DNA of 64,000 bases from Actinoplanes auranticolor (GTDB lineage Bacteria > Actinomycetota > Actinomycetes > Mycobacteriales > Micromonosporaceae): assembly GCF_018332655.1 (NCBI RefSeq), contig NZ_BOQL01000062.1, forward strand, positions 1 through 64,000. The letters are read 5' to 3'. The position numbers were made by a program, and so were the translations under genes. Below the pieces are notes generated by a model. It had not been told where the DNA came from. It ran no database searches and worked only from the letters and a program-made list of their open reading frames with translations. This document shows positions 26,501 through 37,200 of the stretch, piece by piece. Position 1 is the first letter of the stretch. Every line of letters starts with the position of its first letter.

Positions 26501-28236
26501 AGCGCCTCGTCCTCGGCGATGAGCAGATCGGTGGAGCCGTCGCCGGTGAGATCGATGTGCCGTACGCCGCGGTCGCGGGCGTCGAGGTTCGGCCGTGCCC
26601 CGAAGGGGTGGAAGGCGGCCCAGCCGGCCGCGCCGCTGCGTTCGTAGTATCCCCACGTGCCGTCGTCCGTCACCAGCAGATCCACCGTGCCGTCGCCTGC
26701 GACGTCGACGAGCCGGCGGCCGGCGCCGAGACTGTGCGCCGGCCGCGTCGAGACGGGTTCGACCGGGCCGAACCGCGCCGCCACGACGCCGTCGCCGGTC
26801 GGCACCGCATTGTTGGCGCTGAGGTTGTGCCGGTAGAGCCACTCACCACTCGATTCGACGAGCAGACCCGCGGCTCCCTCCCCATCCAGATCCACGAGCA
26901 TGGGTACGGCGGCGCCCGGGATGGTGCCGCTGTCCGCGTACTGGACCGCCCGCCCTGCCAGGTCCTGGCTGTCGGGCAGGCTGCTGTACGTCAGTTCGAG
27001 CGTCGGCAGTGACTGTTTGCGATATCTGGCCGGCTCGTCGGCGGCCGGCGCCCGGGTGAAACCCGACTGGGTGACGCCGACCAGGAAGGACGCGACGGGG
27101 CTTTGCGCGTAGCTGAATTCCGTGCTCCGGACGAGGTAGTCCTTGACGCCCAGCTCCGCGGGAAAGCAGTGGAACATGAGGATCCGGCGGCACAGGCGGT
27201 ACGTCCTGAGTTCGAAGCCGGCTCGGTAGGACGAGAACGGGTCCAGCCGCACCGGCCACGGCGGCGATCCTACCGGCTCGGGGGAGGCCGCGGCGAACTC
27301 CCGTCCGTCCTTGTCGGACGGCAACTCGGTGTAATGGCCCTCGCCGTAGTCGAGCACCACCTGGAACATATAGTCCGTCAGGTGCCGCGGGTCCGTGCTG
27401 ATCCAATTCGGGTCGCGGTTCGGTGTGCGGTTGCCGTACCGGATCCGCTCGAGATAGCGGTTGGCCGCGCGGGAGCGGTCGGAGCGCCGCGCCTCGCAGG
27501 CCCTGCCGACGTCAACCCCACGCCCGTCCTCGGCGCAGTACTCGTAGCTGATCGCGTTGCCCTTATCGTCGTAGGACGCCCTGATGAGCCAGCTGAAGAC
27601 GCGGGCGGGTGCGCCCGCCGCGGCCGCCTCCGGGTCGGCGATCCGGGAGTTGTCGTCCGTGCCGAAGACGGACGTCACGTTGTCCGCGCTAACGCAGCGC
27701 CAGTGCACGTCACCGGCGGCCGACGTCCAGCGCTCGATCCGGGTATGGGTCGACTCCCGGCGGGGCCGGTACCGGCGAACCGTCCAGCTGTCCCGCTCGA
27801 CCTGGTCGAAGACGTGGTTGCCTACGGCGTCCAGGATCCAGTCGCCGTCGTCGTCCTTGGCGTACGCGGGCACGAGGTCCTCGCCACCGAACGTGAAGAC
27901 ATCGGAGTCCTCGGCGTCCCGGTACTGCGGCAGCCCGTTGTCCGTCTTGCGGTTGACGGCCGGCTGCGCCAAGTTCCAGCCGAAGCCGAACAGGCCGTTG
28001 CCCGCGCCGGAGCCGTACGTCAGCGTGAGGTCCGGACCGAATCCCGACCGGCCGGGCGAGGTCGCGACGGGGACGCTGAGCGAGCCGGTCCCGGTCGCCG
28101 GGTCGGTCGCGAAGCTCTCCCCGATGCCGCGGATCGCGCCGCCCCCCTTGGGCAGCGACACCACCGGTGCCGTCGGAGCGGCGGTTCGTGGGCGGGTTCC
28201 GCCGGTGCCAGGCCCGACGCGCGCCGGGGCGGTCAC
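20527..28236 (-). CDS. Fused Tc toxin B and C subunits (SpvB / TcdB / Rhs) with unique C-terminus
   Basis: About 2569 residues. The GTG at 28236 overlaps the TcA stop as GTGA and has GAAGG upstream, so it is preferred over the ATG at 28263. The N-terminal SpvB domain reads RGIGESFATDPATGTGSLSV. FG-GAP/VCBS-like repeats follow (VDVAGDGTVDLLV, ADVDGSGATDIVY), then the TcdB middle region, then Rhs/YD repeats and the Rhs core (YTGKERDEESGLSFHGARYY, NPIRYADPDG). In Tc toxins this cocoon encloses a toxic C-terminus, cut off by an aspartyl autoprotease in the core. Here the last 324 residues (20527-21501) are the hypervariable part, with REHVIPGSWLK and a hydrophobic helix LQFGLAIWGAARA. Its activity is not assigned. 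Confidence 0.92.
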   Translation of the reverse strand: MTAPARVGPGTGGTRPRTAAPTAPVVSLPKGGGAIRGIGESFATDPATGTGSLSVPVATSPGRSGFGPDLTLTYGSGAGNGLFGFGWNLAQPAVNRKTDNGLPQYRDAEDSDVFTFGGEDLVPAYAKDDDGDWILDAVGNHVFDQVERDSWTVRRYRPRRESTHTRIERWTSAAGDVHWRCVSADNVTSVFGTDDNSRIADPEAAAAGAPARVFSWLIRASYDDKGNAISYEYCAEDGRGVDVGRACEARRSDRSRAANRYLERIRYGNRTPNRDPNWISTDPRHLTDYMFQVVLDYGEGHYTELPSDKDGREFAAASPEPVGSPPWPVRLDPFSSYRAGFELRTYRLCRRILMFHCFPAELGVKDYLVRSTEFSYAQSPVASFLVGVTQSGFTRAPAADEPARYRKQSLPTLELTYSSLPDSQDLAGRAVQYADSGTIPGAAVPMLVDLDGEGAAGLLVESSGEWLYRHNLSANNAVPTGDGVVAARFGPVEPVSTRPAHSLGAGRRLVDVAGDGTVDLLVTDDGTWGYYERSGAAGWAAFHPFGARPNLDARDRGVRHIDLTGDGSTDLLIAEDEALVWYPSLTRDGYDAARRVIDACDAEAAATLLYLDDAEATFLADCSGDGLTDLLRIRNGEVVYWPNLGYGRFGRKVVMDNAPWFDRPDLFDPQRLRLADVDGSGATDIVYPAHDGLRIFLNQSGNAWRDPVTLPQVTAREAARSLEVVDLLGQGTACVVWTPRSPEAGRPALHYIDLLQGRKPYLLTRADNNLGTRTKVHYSSSTRFYLDDLLAGRPWITRLPFPVQVIDRIETHDLVTGNRLVSRHTYHHGHFVEREFRGFGMVESWNAEQVTSSSRDVPPAHTRTWFHTGYHAGGQHVSDYYAGLLDATDTGEYYREPSATDAQARSLLLADTVLPGDLTAAEEREACRALKGSMLRQETYAQDGTARAAHPYVVTEQNLAVRMSQPRGTNEHAVFATHQHEAITYHYEREPADPRVTHTLDLEVDPYGNVLRTVTIGYGRRRPEPGLAPEEQAVQARLLATYTYNRVTNAIDTAQNFRAPLPSETRTYEIHGLVLPPDQPRFSFEQVLAAASAAMPVDYEATDASAQLRKRTIEHIRTVYRRDDLSGPLPPHTLHPLALPFETYTLALTPGLVSAVYGDRVPDKMLREAGYVAGAEDANWWMPSGRVHYSPAPDASTAAELSYARRHFFLPCRFRDPFHTSTARTESVVTYDSHDLLVQETCDACGNRVTVGERDTDPERPVVRSGMDYRVLQPALIMDANRNRVATAFDTLGMVVGTATMGKPEQSPAAGDVLSAAFRPDLARAEIEAVLTDPLGPQAVAALGKATTRIVYDLHASRPAAAPLAAPIAAVTLTRETHAGDPVSAAGVRIHATVSYWDGFGRQIQRKAQAEPAPGSGATRWIGSGWTVFNNKNKAVRQYEPFFSNTHGYEAENLHGVSSTLYYDPMDRVVATLYPDHTWQKVVFGPWRQEDWDAHDTALIADPAQDPDVGTHFTGMPSEDYLPTWHAARTEAAEAAQRWPGPQRQASERRAAEKAAVHAATPAVSHTDSLGRPWLTVAHNRFRYSNSPPLATATEGFYRSRTDLDLEGNPRTVTDARGRVVLRHDYDIVGNRIHQASMEAGERWTLQDVTGNGIRSWDGAGTMEWTEYDVLRRPVRKFLKSGEAKALMVERVAYGESGPAPETTNVRTRVVQVCDQAGMVTTDRFDFKGNLVRSRRQVARVYDAVLDWSGQVPLEPEVYTVRTWYDALDRPVQVIPPHSGNRADVLQHAYNAGGLLESIVTWLGLTAEPTTVLDPATATQVIVKDINYDANGRRVSIAYANGAVTSYAYDRDTSRLTELLTVRGTVALQRLSYIHDAVGNVIEQRDDAQPTLFFRNKRVEPTATFTYDAVYRLIEATGREHVGQSASYRDSDRISLPLLTDGNAMGRYLERYHHDEVGNLQLVQHVSTDPATPGWSRAYHYSERSQLRPADLSNRLSSTTAVGVAVEPYSIGGDGYDVHGNLLRMPHLQEVRWNQRNQMRMSRRQAVNASDTDGVAHHGERTWYVYDAAGERVRKVTESAPGTIRSSRLYLGGFEIYRRTGTGALVRETLHVMDDERRVALIDTRVSGTEQGVPARLVRFQLGNHLGSVSLELDERAEVISFEEYTPYGATACQAVRRDIGVVGKRYRYTGKERDEESGLSFHGARYYAPWLARWISTDPSTTVDGPNLYVYCRGNPIRYADPDGHQVTGLPTILGSGRYGWLHTVPGFTREHVIPGSWLKYVLEAEYGSAAAGAVEGRVYRNAWTMLLDNSYAGPKTRFDLSYAAELRKLGQNIESTDFYLRSMRHLQAGGSLSPQDLAYSHNTAVREVATFVKAEGQLTSAAAGNKLSRDLSSALAPGTGAAPVSAPQVPVVSFAKKVAAAAPPAPQPSAWRQFTGKLATARNWATGKAVVAAEIGEKLNRFLQFGLAIWGAARATESLTSQDVNQRLNVYYTARDEPNAGERLVFFTGALGIGLLEAASVGVRAGVGDVDWGTYVANSYSRQGMSPSQREFTEWARIEFGLVPDRR

Positions 28237-31200
28237 GGCGCCTTCACCCAGCAGGCCAGCCATCCACGGCGAGGCACACCGCTTCCGGCGCCGAGACGGA
28301 TCCGCCGATCCACGCCGAAACGCAGCGGTTCCCGCAGGCTCAGCCGCCGGATCGGCAGCGGCGGCCGGCGATCGTCCGCACGAGGTCCGAGTTCGGCGGG
28401 TTCGGTGACGGCGCCGACGGTCGCCGCCCCTTCGATGCGCAGGTCCTCGTCGGCAGGCAGAGCGAAGTACAGGTCGGTTCCGACTATCCGGTTCACCGGC
28501 AGCAGCCGGTAGGGGACATGCCGGTCCTCGATCCTGATCCGGAGGTCGTGGCCATCGGCGCCCGCGGCGACGAAGCGGTGCCACTCGCTGCTGTCCAGGA
28601 GGTCCAGCGGCAGCATGACCACCTCGGGGCGCGCCGCCAGCCTGACGGCGCGCGCCTCCCGGGCCGCGGCGGCCGCGAGTTCCCCGCCGGCTCGGCTGGT
28701 GTACTGCAGACGAACGACCACGTTGCTGACGGTGTCGCGATCGAAGTGGTTGGTCGCGGGATCGAGTTCGAGCCGCCACACGCTGATCGCCCCGCTGCCT
28801 TCGAAGGGACGCAGGGCCTCGCCGCCGTCGCCGTTGTCGAACAACCCGTCGTCCGCGATTCCCGAACTCGTAACGATGTGCTCGCTGCCGCCCGGATCGT
28901 CGCGGAAGCGTTCGTCGCCCGCGCCGGCGGGACCCTCCTCGCGTGGGTATGCGGCCGCGTCGGATGCCGTGTGGGGCGCCAGCCGGATCGAGGAGCGCAG
29001 CAGGGTCAGGCGCGCGTTCACCGGCGTGTGTGAGCCGCGTATGCACGCGACGTCGAGCGCCACCGTGCGCAGCCGCCGGAAGTAGTCGCCAGGCTCGTCC
29101 TCGTCGAGTTCGTGCTCGCGGATCTGGAACGTGCACTCACCGCGTTGGACGAGTTCGAGCAAGGCGAGGGGCTGGCGTTCGGCCAACGAGTATTGCTTGG
29201 TCTTCTCGTGCTCGCGCCGCCAGGCCTGCACGTACTGCCGTTCCCAGCGCTCCAGTTCCACGGCCAGGTCGGCGGCGGCGCCGATGCCCCGATGGGTGGG
29301 GTTCCAGGTGTCCGGCACCGGAGGCTGGTCCGCCAGGCCGAGCTCCCGCACCAACGCCGCTTGGGCCAGCGAGGCGAGCTCGTGGGCCATCCGGTACTGC
29401 TGGTAGTGCAGCTGGGTGAGCCGGCTCTCCGTCCACCGGTAGAGCTGGGCGTTGGAGAACTTGTCGCGGATGAACGCGTCGGTGGCCTTGGCGTTGTCCA
29501 GCTGGACGCCTTGGTTGTCGCGTTCGAGCTCACAGATGAGGACCCGGATCTGCGCGGCGGTCACCTGGCGGTCGAGTTGCTGGATGTCTCCGGACGCGAG
29601 CGCCTCCTGGTGCTGCCATTCCTCGCCGCGCCGGTCAAAACCGGCCTGTCGTCCCAGTTGCGCGGCTTCCACCCGGCCGGCGGCGGCGTCGGCCGCCTGC
29701 GCCTCGGCGTTGTTGCGATGGACCTGGACGAGAGTCTGGCCTCCGACGGTGTATCTGCTGACGCCGCCGGCGCGGACGAACGCGCCGCCGGGATATCCGG
29801 CGCCGCCCTCGGCGAACAGTTCGACACTCGGTACCCACGCCCAGTCGGCGGCCGCGCGTGCGGCGGCCGCGCCTTTCGTGTCGCTCACGCCCGCCGCGGT
29901 GAGCGCACGCCCCTCCGCTTTCTCGCCGGGACTGACGCGGGCCCGCGTGGCGTAGTAGGCCTGGCGGCGTTCGGCGTTCTCCTTGTTGCGCAGCAACGCA
30001 TCGCGTGACGCCTCGGCCTCTTGCAGTTGCTCCGCGCGCAGGTCCGTGCCGGCCTCGAGCAGTGCTATCTCGTGCTTGCCGCGCAGCCGGCCGAGTTCTT
30101 CGGCATCCCGTTTCTCAATGGCGGACAACAACGCGTCGCCGAACTGCCTGGCGCGGTCACATGCGGCGTTGGCGCGGGCCGCGAGGGACCGGAATCGGAA
30201 GGCCGGCGCCGGCGCGGACAGGCGGCCCAGCAACACGTCCAGATCCAGTCCTTCGGCCGTGGCCTGGACCAGCAGGCCCGGATCGATGCGGCGGCCGTAG
30301 AGGGACAGCGCACGGCTCACCCCCTCGATGTCGCGGCAGCTGCGCAGTTTCACGAGCCGATCGGCGAGCACGCTCCAGTAGCCGGCCAACCTGTCGTTGT
30401 GCGGGACGCAGAAGTACAACCGCGGAACGCCTGCTCCGTCGTGGGGCAGCGGATCGTCCGGCAGATCCTGGCCGCCCAGGCTGCTTTCCACCTCGATGAC
30501 GGGATCCCACAGCTCGGCCGGCGTCTCGCTCTCGTCGGCCAGGCTCGCGAAGCAGGACGCCGCGCCCGCGTTCGTGCGCTCCGGCAGAGCCTCGCGGCGC
30601 TCACCGAGCAACCGGACCGCGAGATCGTACCGGGTGGAGGCGATCTCCAGGTTCGTCCGGTTGTCGCCGTTGTAGGCACTGCGGAACAAGGCGTCGCCCT
30701 CGCGAATGAGGTGGTCGAGGTAGCGCATGACGAGGGCCATCGCGTACGCCGAGACCCGGCCCCGGGCAATGAGATGCGGCTGGTACGGATATCGGTTCAG
30801 CCGCTCGATCTGCGCCTCGAACTCGGGGCTGACGGTTCCGTGCAGGAGCAGGTCGAGCATGTCCTGGACGCGCTGGACGGTCGCCTCACGCAGGGGTTTC
30901 GTCTGGAAGGCCTCCCACGGGGCGGCACCGGGGCGCAGCTTCGTCGGGTCGAACAGGAAGCGGAACCACCGTTCGGCCTCCTCGAAGCGGCCCGCCTCGC
31001 TGAGTCGCTGGGCGATCAGCAGCGGGGCGTGGAAGAACAGTTCCCAGTTGTAGTCGGCATACGCGCCGTCCACCGAGAAGTCGACGTCCGCGCGCGGCCA
31101 CGGCAGGCTGACGCTCTGGGTCGGTTGATAGGAGGCGAAGAAGTCCACCTCTGCGGTGTCCAGATCGGATCCGGTGGTGAGCTCCTGGTTCTCGAAGCGC

Positions 31201-34200
31201 AGCAGCCGCGGTGTCCCACGGGATTCCAGGACGCGCAGGAATCCGGTGGCGTGCGGATGCCAGAACGAGCGGAAGCTCCACCCGGCCGGGTCGTCCGCCG
31301 GCTCGATCAGGTCCGGCACCCACCCCGTCCCGCCCGGGCCGGGCCGCGAACTGGTGACCATCGGCAGGGGTTTCCCGGTCAGGGCCAGCCGCAGGGAGTT
31401 CAGGGTGGGCGGTAGGTCCCCGGCGGCCGCGGGCCGGCCGGTCGGCGTGCCGTTCCCGGCCCGTTCGACGAACAGGGTCCTCCCGATGGCGGCCGCGGAG
31501 GATTCGTCCACGATCTTCGGGGTGGATCCGCCGGAGACGCTCACGTCCCGGGGCACGCTCAGCTGGTAAGGCCCGGGGGTCCGGGCCAGGATCCGGTCAT
31601 CGCCGTGGACGCGGTGGTGGCCGTCGGGGGCCGTGGAGACCATGAGCTGGCCCTCGGGGACGGTGCCGGGGTGCTGGCCCGGGTCCGCGGTGGATGCGGA
31701 CTCCTGAGTGACGGTTCCGTCGGCGAACAGCCGGAGCGTGCTGACCGGCTGCGGCACGGTGTGGTACGGGAAACACAGCTCGTCTCCGGTCACCCAGCCA
31801 CTCGGCCAGCGGTCCTTGACCTCCGGCATCCAGGTGACGACGTCCGGCTTGAGCCGGAATCGCGGCCGGATCCGACCGGTCCTGGTGTGGTTGGTGGAAT
31901 GCAGTTCAATGGTCAGCGAGTCGGCGTCGGTGCTTCTCGCCTCGATCCGCACCGCGTGCGACAGGTCGACCGTGCGGGGCAACAGGTCGTAGTCGATGTC
32001 GAAGTTGCTGACCGTGGGCGAGACGGCGCCCAGATCGATGGGCTTGTCCAGGGTCCCTTCGAAGGTCCGGTTCCAGACCATCGTGAAGGGAATGGTCAGC
32101 GAATTGGCATTACCGTTCGCCTCGCGTCCGGTCCCGGCGGTGACGGACGAGGAGTGCAGCAGGTGCCCGGCGCCGTCGCGGAAGTAGACCATGAACCGCG
32201 TCAGGTGGACGTCGTCGTTCGACCCGGCGAACAGCCGCGGCTCCCAGATGAGCTTGACCCGGGTGATCTGCTCGGCGTCGATCCGACTGGGGATGTCGTT
32301 GGCGAACAGCCACCAGCCGTTGGTCCTGTAGTAGCCGTCGGTGGGCTTGAGGAAGCCGATCTCCGCGTCGGCCCCGCCGCTGGTGTCGACGATCGCGGCG
32401 GTCAGCCGGCTGTCCTGCTCGATGCCGTCCGGGCCCCAGAAGACCTGCACCCCGATGCGCTTGATCCGGTCGGTGGGGTCGATGTCGACCGTCGGGAACT
32501 GGCTGGCCGGGAACTTGGTCCACAGCTGCTCGCCGCTGGGCGGATCGTCGAGCGGGACGGTGAACCGGAAACGGTCGCTGCGGGACACTGCGGACCAGCG
32601 CCCGTGCCTGCGGTCGATCCAGGCGAGGCTGACCTCGTACGTGGGTGAGTCGGCGTCGGTCGTGCCGGGCTCGCACCGGTCCTGCTCGGCGGTCGAGGCG
32701 GCAGCCATCTGCGCGCAGATGAGCCGGAGCCGTCCGAACGCGACCACGGCCAGGTAATGCGAGCCTTCGAGCTCGATGTCGAGCTGCTCCCACGCCGTCC
32801 AGCGGCCATCGGGATGCGGCAGCCGACGGCGGTAGAACAGTTTTTGGGGAAGGGTCCGGCTGCGGGCGAAGACGTGGGTGCCGCGCAGATCCGGATCGCG
32901 GAATCCCAGCGGCGAGTCGAAGTCGATCAGCTCCTGCTGGTCGACGATCGCGAGGATCTCCGGCCGGGCGACCTCCACGAGTCCGGCGACGTAACCGGCG
33001 AGTGCCTGCTCGGCCGACTCCGAGGTGAGGGGACCGGCCAGCAGATCCTCTTCGAGTCTGCGGAAGAGCGCGGTCTTGTCCGGCCGGACGTCGGGTTCGA
33101 TCCAGTTCTCGGGGTTCACCCACACCCGGCGGTTGGCCTCCCACAACCGGTAGAGCCGCCGCCAGTCCCATTCGCGGTCGAACGAGTCCTGCTGGTCACC
33201 GCGTGCCGGTCCGATGTCGTAACCGAGCCGGGCGGCGTCGACGAAGCGCTGCACGGCGGCGTACGCGAACTGGATGCGTGAGGTGGGCATGCAGGCCGTC
33301 ATCTGCACGTCGGTGAAGAGGTGCGAACTGATTGCCTCGGCCGACGGAAAGGCCGCTGTCCCGGCGCGGGTGGTCAGCCACGTGACCTGAGCGTCGCGGA
33401 GGCGTTCGCGTACGGGATCGTGGATCCGGGCGGCCGCCGCCAGCCACTCGTCCTCCGGATATCGGGACCGTAGTGCCGCCAGCGACCATTGGTAGATCTC
33501 GTCCGCGGTCGCGGTGGTCCAGCGTGCCACCGCACGCACGGGCAGGCCGATCCGGCGCGCTCGATCCGCCAGGTGCAACGCGTCGACGAGGTACACGCAG
33601 TCGGTGCCGGCGACGACCGCGACGTTGTCGTCCGCCGGGGTGGCACCGAGCAGCTTCAGGACTCCGTCGACCTCCTGCGGCGCCAGGTTGAGCAGGCTCG
33701 GCAGGCTGGTGACGGGAACCTGCCCACCCGTCACCAGGGCGAGCCACCGCGCCGGAGCCTCGACACCGTCCTGGCGTTTCCACAGTTCCTCCAGCGCCAG
33801 CAGCCGGCGCCAGGGGACGGCCCAGGTGCCGGTTTCGAGCGGCAGCGTGTTGAGGTCGATGCGGCGGGTGGCGTCCGCCGGTGCGGCGAACGCGGTCCAG
33901 GCCGACGTCGGAAGTCGCACGCCGCGGACCAGTCGTGCGGCCTTGTCGAGACGCAGCAGGCCGGCGGTCAGGGTGCCGGGCCGGAGGTCGTCGAACGAGC
34001 CGCTGCCCGACGAGACGAACACACGCAGGCAGTGGGCGCCGGGCTGACCGGCTGCGGCACCGGTGTCCGACCGGCCGGTGTAGCTGATCCGCAGCGTGAC
34101 GACGCCGGGCGGGGCGGATCCCAGCTCGGTGAGGAAGTTGCTGAGCTCGGCGCGGTCCGCGTCGAGCCGGCCGATCCGGCCGGCGGCGTCGCCGTCGAGG

Positions 34201-37200
34201 ACGACGCGGGTGACCGTGCCGGCCCGCAGGCTGACCTGCACCCGTCCGTCCGTCTCCACCAGCAGCCGGACCGGTTGCCCCGCGGTCCGCAGCCGGGCGA
34301 TCGGCACGGCCGCGCTCAGGACCACATTGAAGTTCGCGGGGTCGATGGCGGTCGGCGGTGGGACGGCGGACCAGTCGAAGGACAGCGACGGCTCCAGCCG
34401 CTCCCGGACTGCCTCAACCGCTTCGGCACCGGGAGCCGGGACCGGTCCGACGGCCGGCACGTCGGCGTACCGGGCGGTGGTGAAGGACTCGGCGAGCCGT
34501 GGCGTCGACCCGTCCTCGGCGACCATCGCGCGCAGCAGGGAACGAGCCGGGTCGGCGGGATCGCCGAGGCGATGCAGGAGCATGGTGGCGGTGCCCTCCT
34601 CGACGAGGAAGGTACGCATGACCCACTGCACCACGAGCTGCTCGGACCGCAGCCGCCGCCGGGCCGCCAGCAGCCGTGGCCGCACACGACGTGCCGCCAG
34701 CAGCTGCCAGTCGTCGAGCCGCTGGGCCAGGTGAGCGACCGCATCGTCGCGACATCGGGCCGCCCATGCCCGCGCGTCGGGGTCGCTGAGGACGACGCCG
34801 CTGGGTGCGGCGAAGGCCCGCAGGGCGTCGGCGAGCACGGTGAGATCATCCGTGCCGGGACCGCTGATCGTGACGGCGGCGATGCCCCGAAGGGCCTGAA
34901 CCACCGCGATGAAGGTCATCGTCGGCGACGCGGGGACCTCGCCGGCGCCAGGCGTCGGTGCCGCGGCACGCAGCTCCTGCTGCAGCCACACCGCCAGCGG
35001 ATCTGCGAGGCTGTCGAGCGCCGCCGTCCATGCCGATGCGGCCCCGGCGTGCTCGGCGGCGGTGTACAGCTGCGGTTCCCATCCGTCGGTGACCGCCGCC
35101 GGCAGCAGTCCCCGGGCCTCGGCCTCGAGGTGCGGAAGAACGACGCTCCACGTCAACAACCGGGTCAGCCGGTCCACCGCGGATTCAGGCGGGCGGCCGG
35201 TCGCCGTCACCAGCCGTACGTTGCTGAGCAGCTCGGCGAGGTCCGCTCGCAGGGCGGTGCGGACGTCGGACGGGCCGGGCTGTGCGGTCGCGTCGGCGGC
35301 GGTGAGGTCGCGGTGCAGCTTGAGCAGTTCGAGACCCGCCTGGGTCGCCGAGGGCGAGAGCGGCGGTGCCGGATCTGCCGTGACGATGTACCGGGCCTCG
35401 GCGATCTCCAGCGGCCAGCGTCCCGCTCGTTCGGCGAGATCCACCAGGGCCACGGCGTCCCGCAGCCGTTCCTGGGGGCTCATGCTGTCGCCCTGGCGGG
35501 GCAGCGGCCGCAATCCCTGCAGATCGATGAGATCCACCAGCTCGTCCGTCGACAGGCGCAGCGCGTCGGCCAGCCGGGCCACCCGGAACACCGCCGAGAC
35601 AGAGCTGCGGAACGCGGCTGCGGGGTCCGGCGCCGCCATGATGGCGGCCGGGCCGCTCAGCTCCGCGACGAAGCCGCGGGCGAAGGCGACACGGATGGCG
35701 TCGAGGCCGGCGGCGACGCGTTGGTCGATCTGCGCCGACAAAAGATCGGCCAGTTCGCCGCCGCCGACACCGTAGGTGCCCGGATCAGGCGGGTCGAAGG
35801 TTGCCGAGCCGAAGAGGGCCTCGAAGGGTGAGCGCGCGCCCCGGGCTCGCAGTGTCACCGGCGGCGTCGGCTCGGGATCCCGGAACAGGGCGAGCAGGAC
35901 GTCCGGGCCCAGGCCGAGGCGTAGCTGCAGGAACCGCAGCAGCCCGAGCGCGTCGAGGGTCTTCGGCTCGAGTCTGGGTCCGGCCCAGCGCAGTGCCTCG
36001 TCGAGCTGCTCGGCGGTCCACCCGAGGTGCCGTCGCAACCGTTCGAACTGGCTCAACCGCTGGAGCACCGCACAGAAATGCGGCCGGTCGACGACCAGTC
36101 GCAGCGTCTCGAGATCGCAGGAGTCCAGGGGGAGCAGGGCGATCGACGCGGGCGACGCCGCGTCCGGTGCGCGCACGTAGCGCGTGTCGAGGGCGGCTTC
36201 CAGGGTCGCGTAGTCGGGGACTCCCGCCCGTTCGAGCGCGGCGACACTCGGACCGGTTCCGGCGACGGCTGCCGCCGCAACTTCGGGTCCCCAGCTGCCC
36301 GCGATCCGGTGCGGAGGTCGTACCAGGAGGCGGTATTCGGCGGGGCCGAGGTCGAGCGTGTGCGCGGCGAGCGCCCGGATCGCGGCATCGTCCGGGGCGT
36401 CTGGCGCGGACGTGGCGAATCGCCAGATGTCGAGAGCGAGGTCCTGGCCGGGCGGATCGAGCTGGTCGCGGGCGCTGCGGGCCCGGTCGCGGGCATAGTC
36501 GTACGGCAGCGGCCACGGATAGGTGGCGCCGCTGAGCCGTGCGAGAACCGTGGCGCCGGGTTCGTTCTGCGGCAGCGCCCGGCGTTCGGCGGAGGTCCCG
36601 GCGGATTCGCGTTCCGGTGCGGCACACGCGTCCGAGGACGGCGTCCCCTGGTCGTCCGGGATCGGTGGCTCCTGCGGCTCCTCGTCGTCCCGGCAGCCGC
36701 ACTCGTCCACCGGGGTGTCGTCGGGTGGCGGCTCGGCGGCGGCGACGAGGTCACCCAGCAGCTCGTTCACCAGGTCGATGTGCGGGACCTCGATGGTGGT
36801 GTTGGCGCAGCTCAGGCGCACCAGCGGGACGTCGGGACGGCGGGCGGCGAAGTGCGTGAGCAGCGACTCGCCGCCGGCGTCGGGATCGGCGGTGAACCGG
36901 CGCAGGAACACCAGCAGGTCGAAGAGGTAGGCGGCCGGGCCGAACACACTGCGACAGTCGCTGCAGGAGCAGAACGACCGCTGCGATGCTCCGAACAGCC
37001 GGTCCCAGGTGAGTTCGAGGTCGGTCTGCGAGCCGAGGCCCAACTCGTCGACCGCCTGCCGGCGTTGCCGGTCGGTCAGGCCGGTGCGTTCGGGAGCGAC
37101 GAACCAGGCGCGGTGGAAGTCGTTGGACAGCGCCGCATGGGTGTAGCTGGCCAGCGCGGCCCGGCGCCGGGCCCGGCCGTACGCCGCTGCTGCGTCCGCG

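Noticed and set aside
28237..29136. N-terminal extension of the TcB-C frame to 29136
   Set aside because: The extra 300 residues are Arg-rich, out of family, and overlap the conserved end of TcA. The GTGA overlap at 28236 is the natural start.
33489..35831. 780-residue plus-strand frame, and a similar one at 36027-38363
   Set aside because: Both are antisense to the TcA gene and show only low-complexity Arg/Gly/Val sequence.
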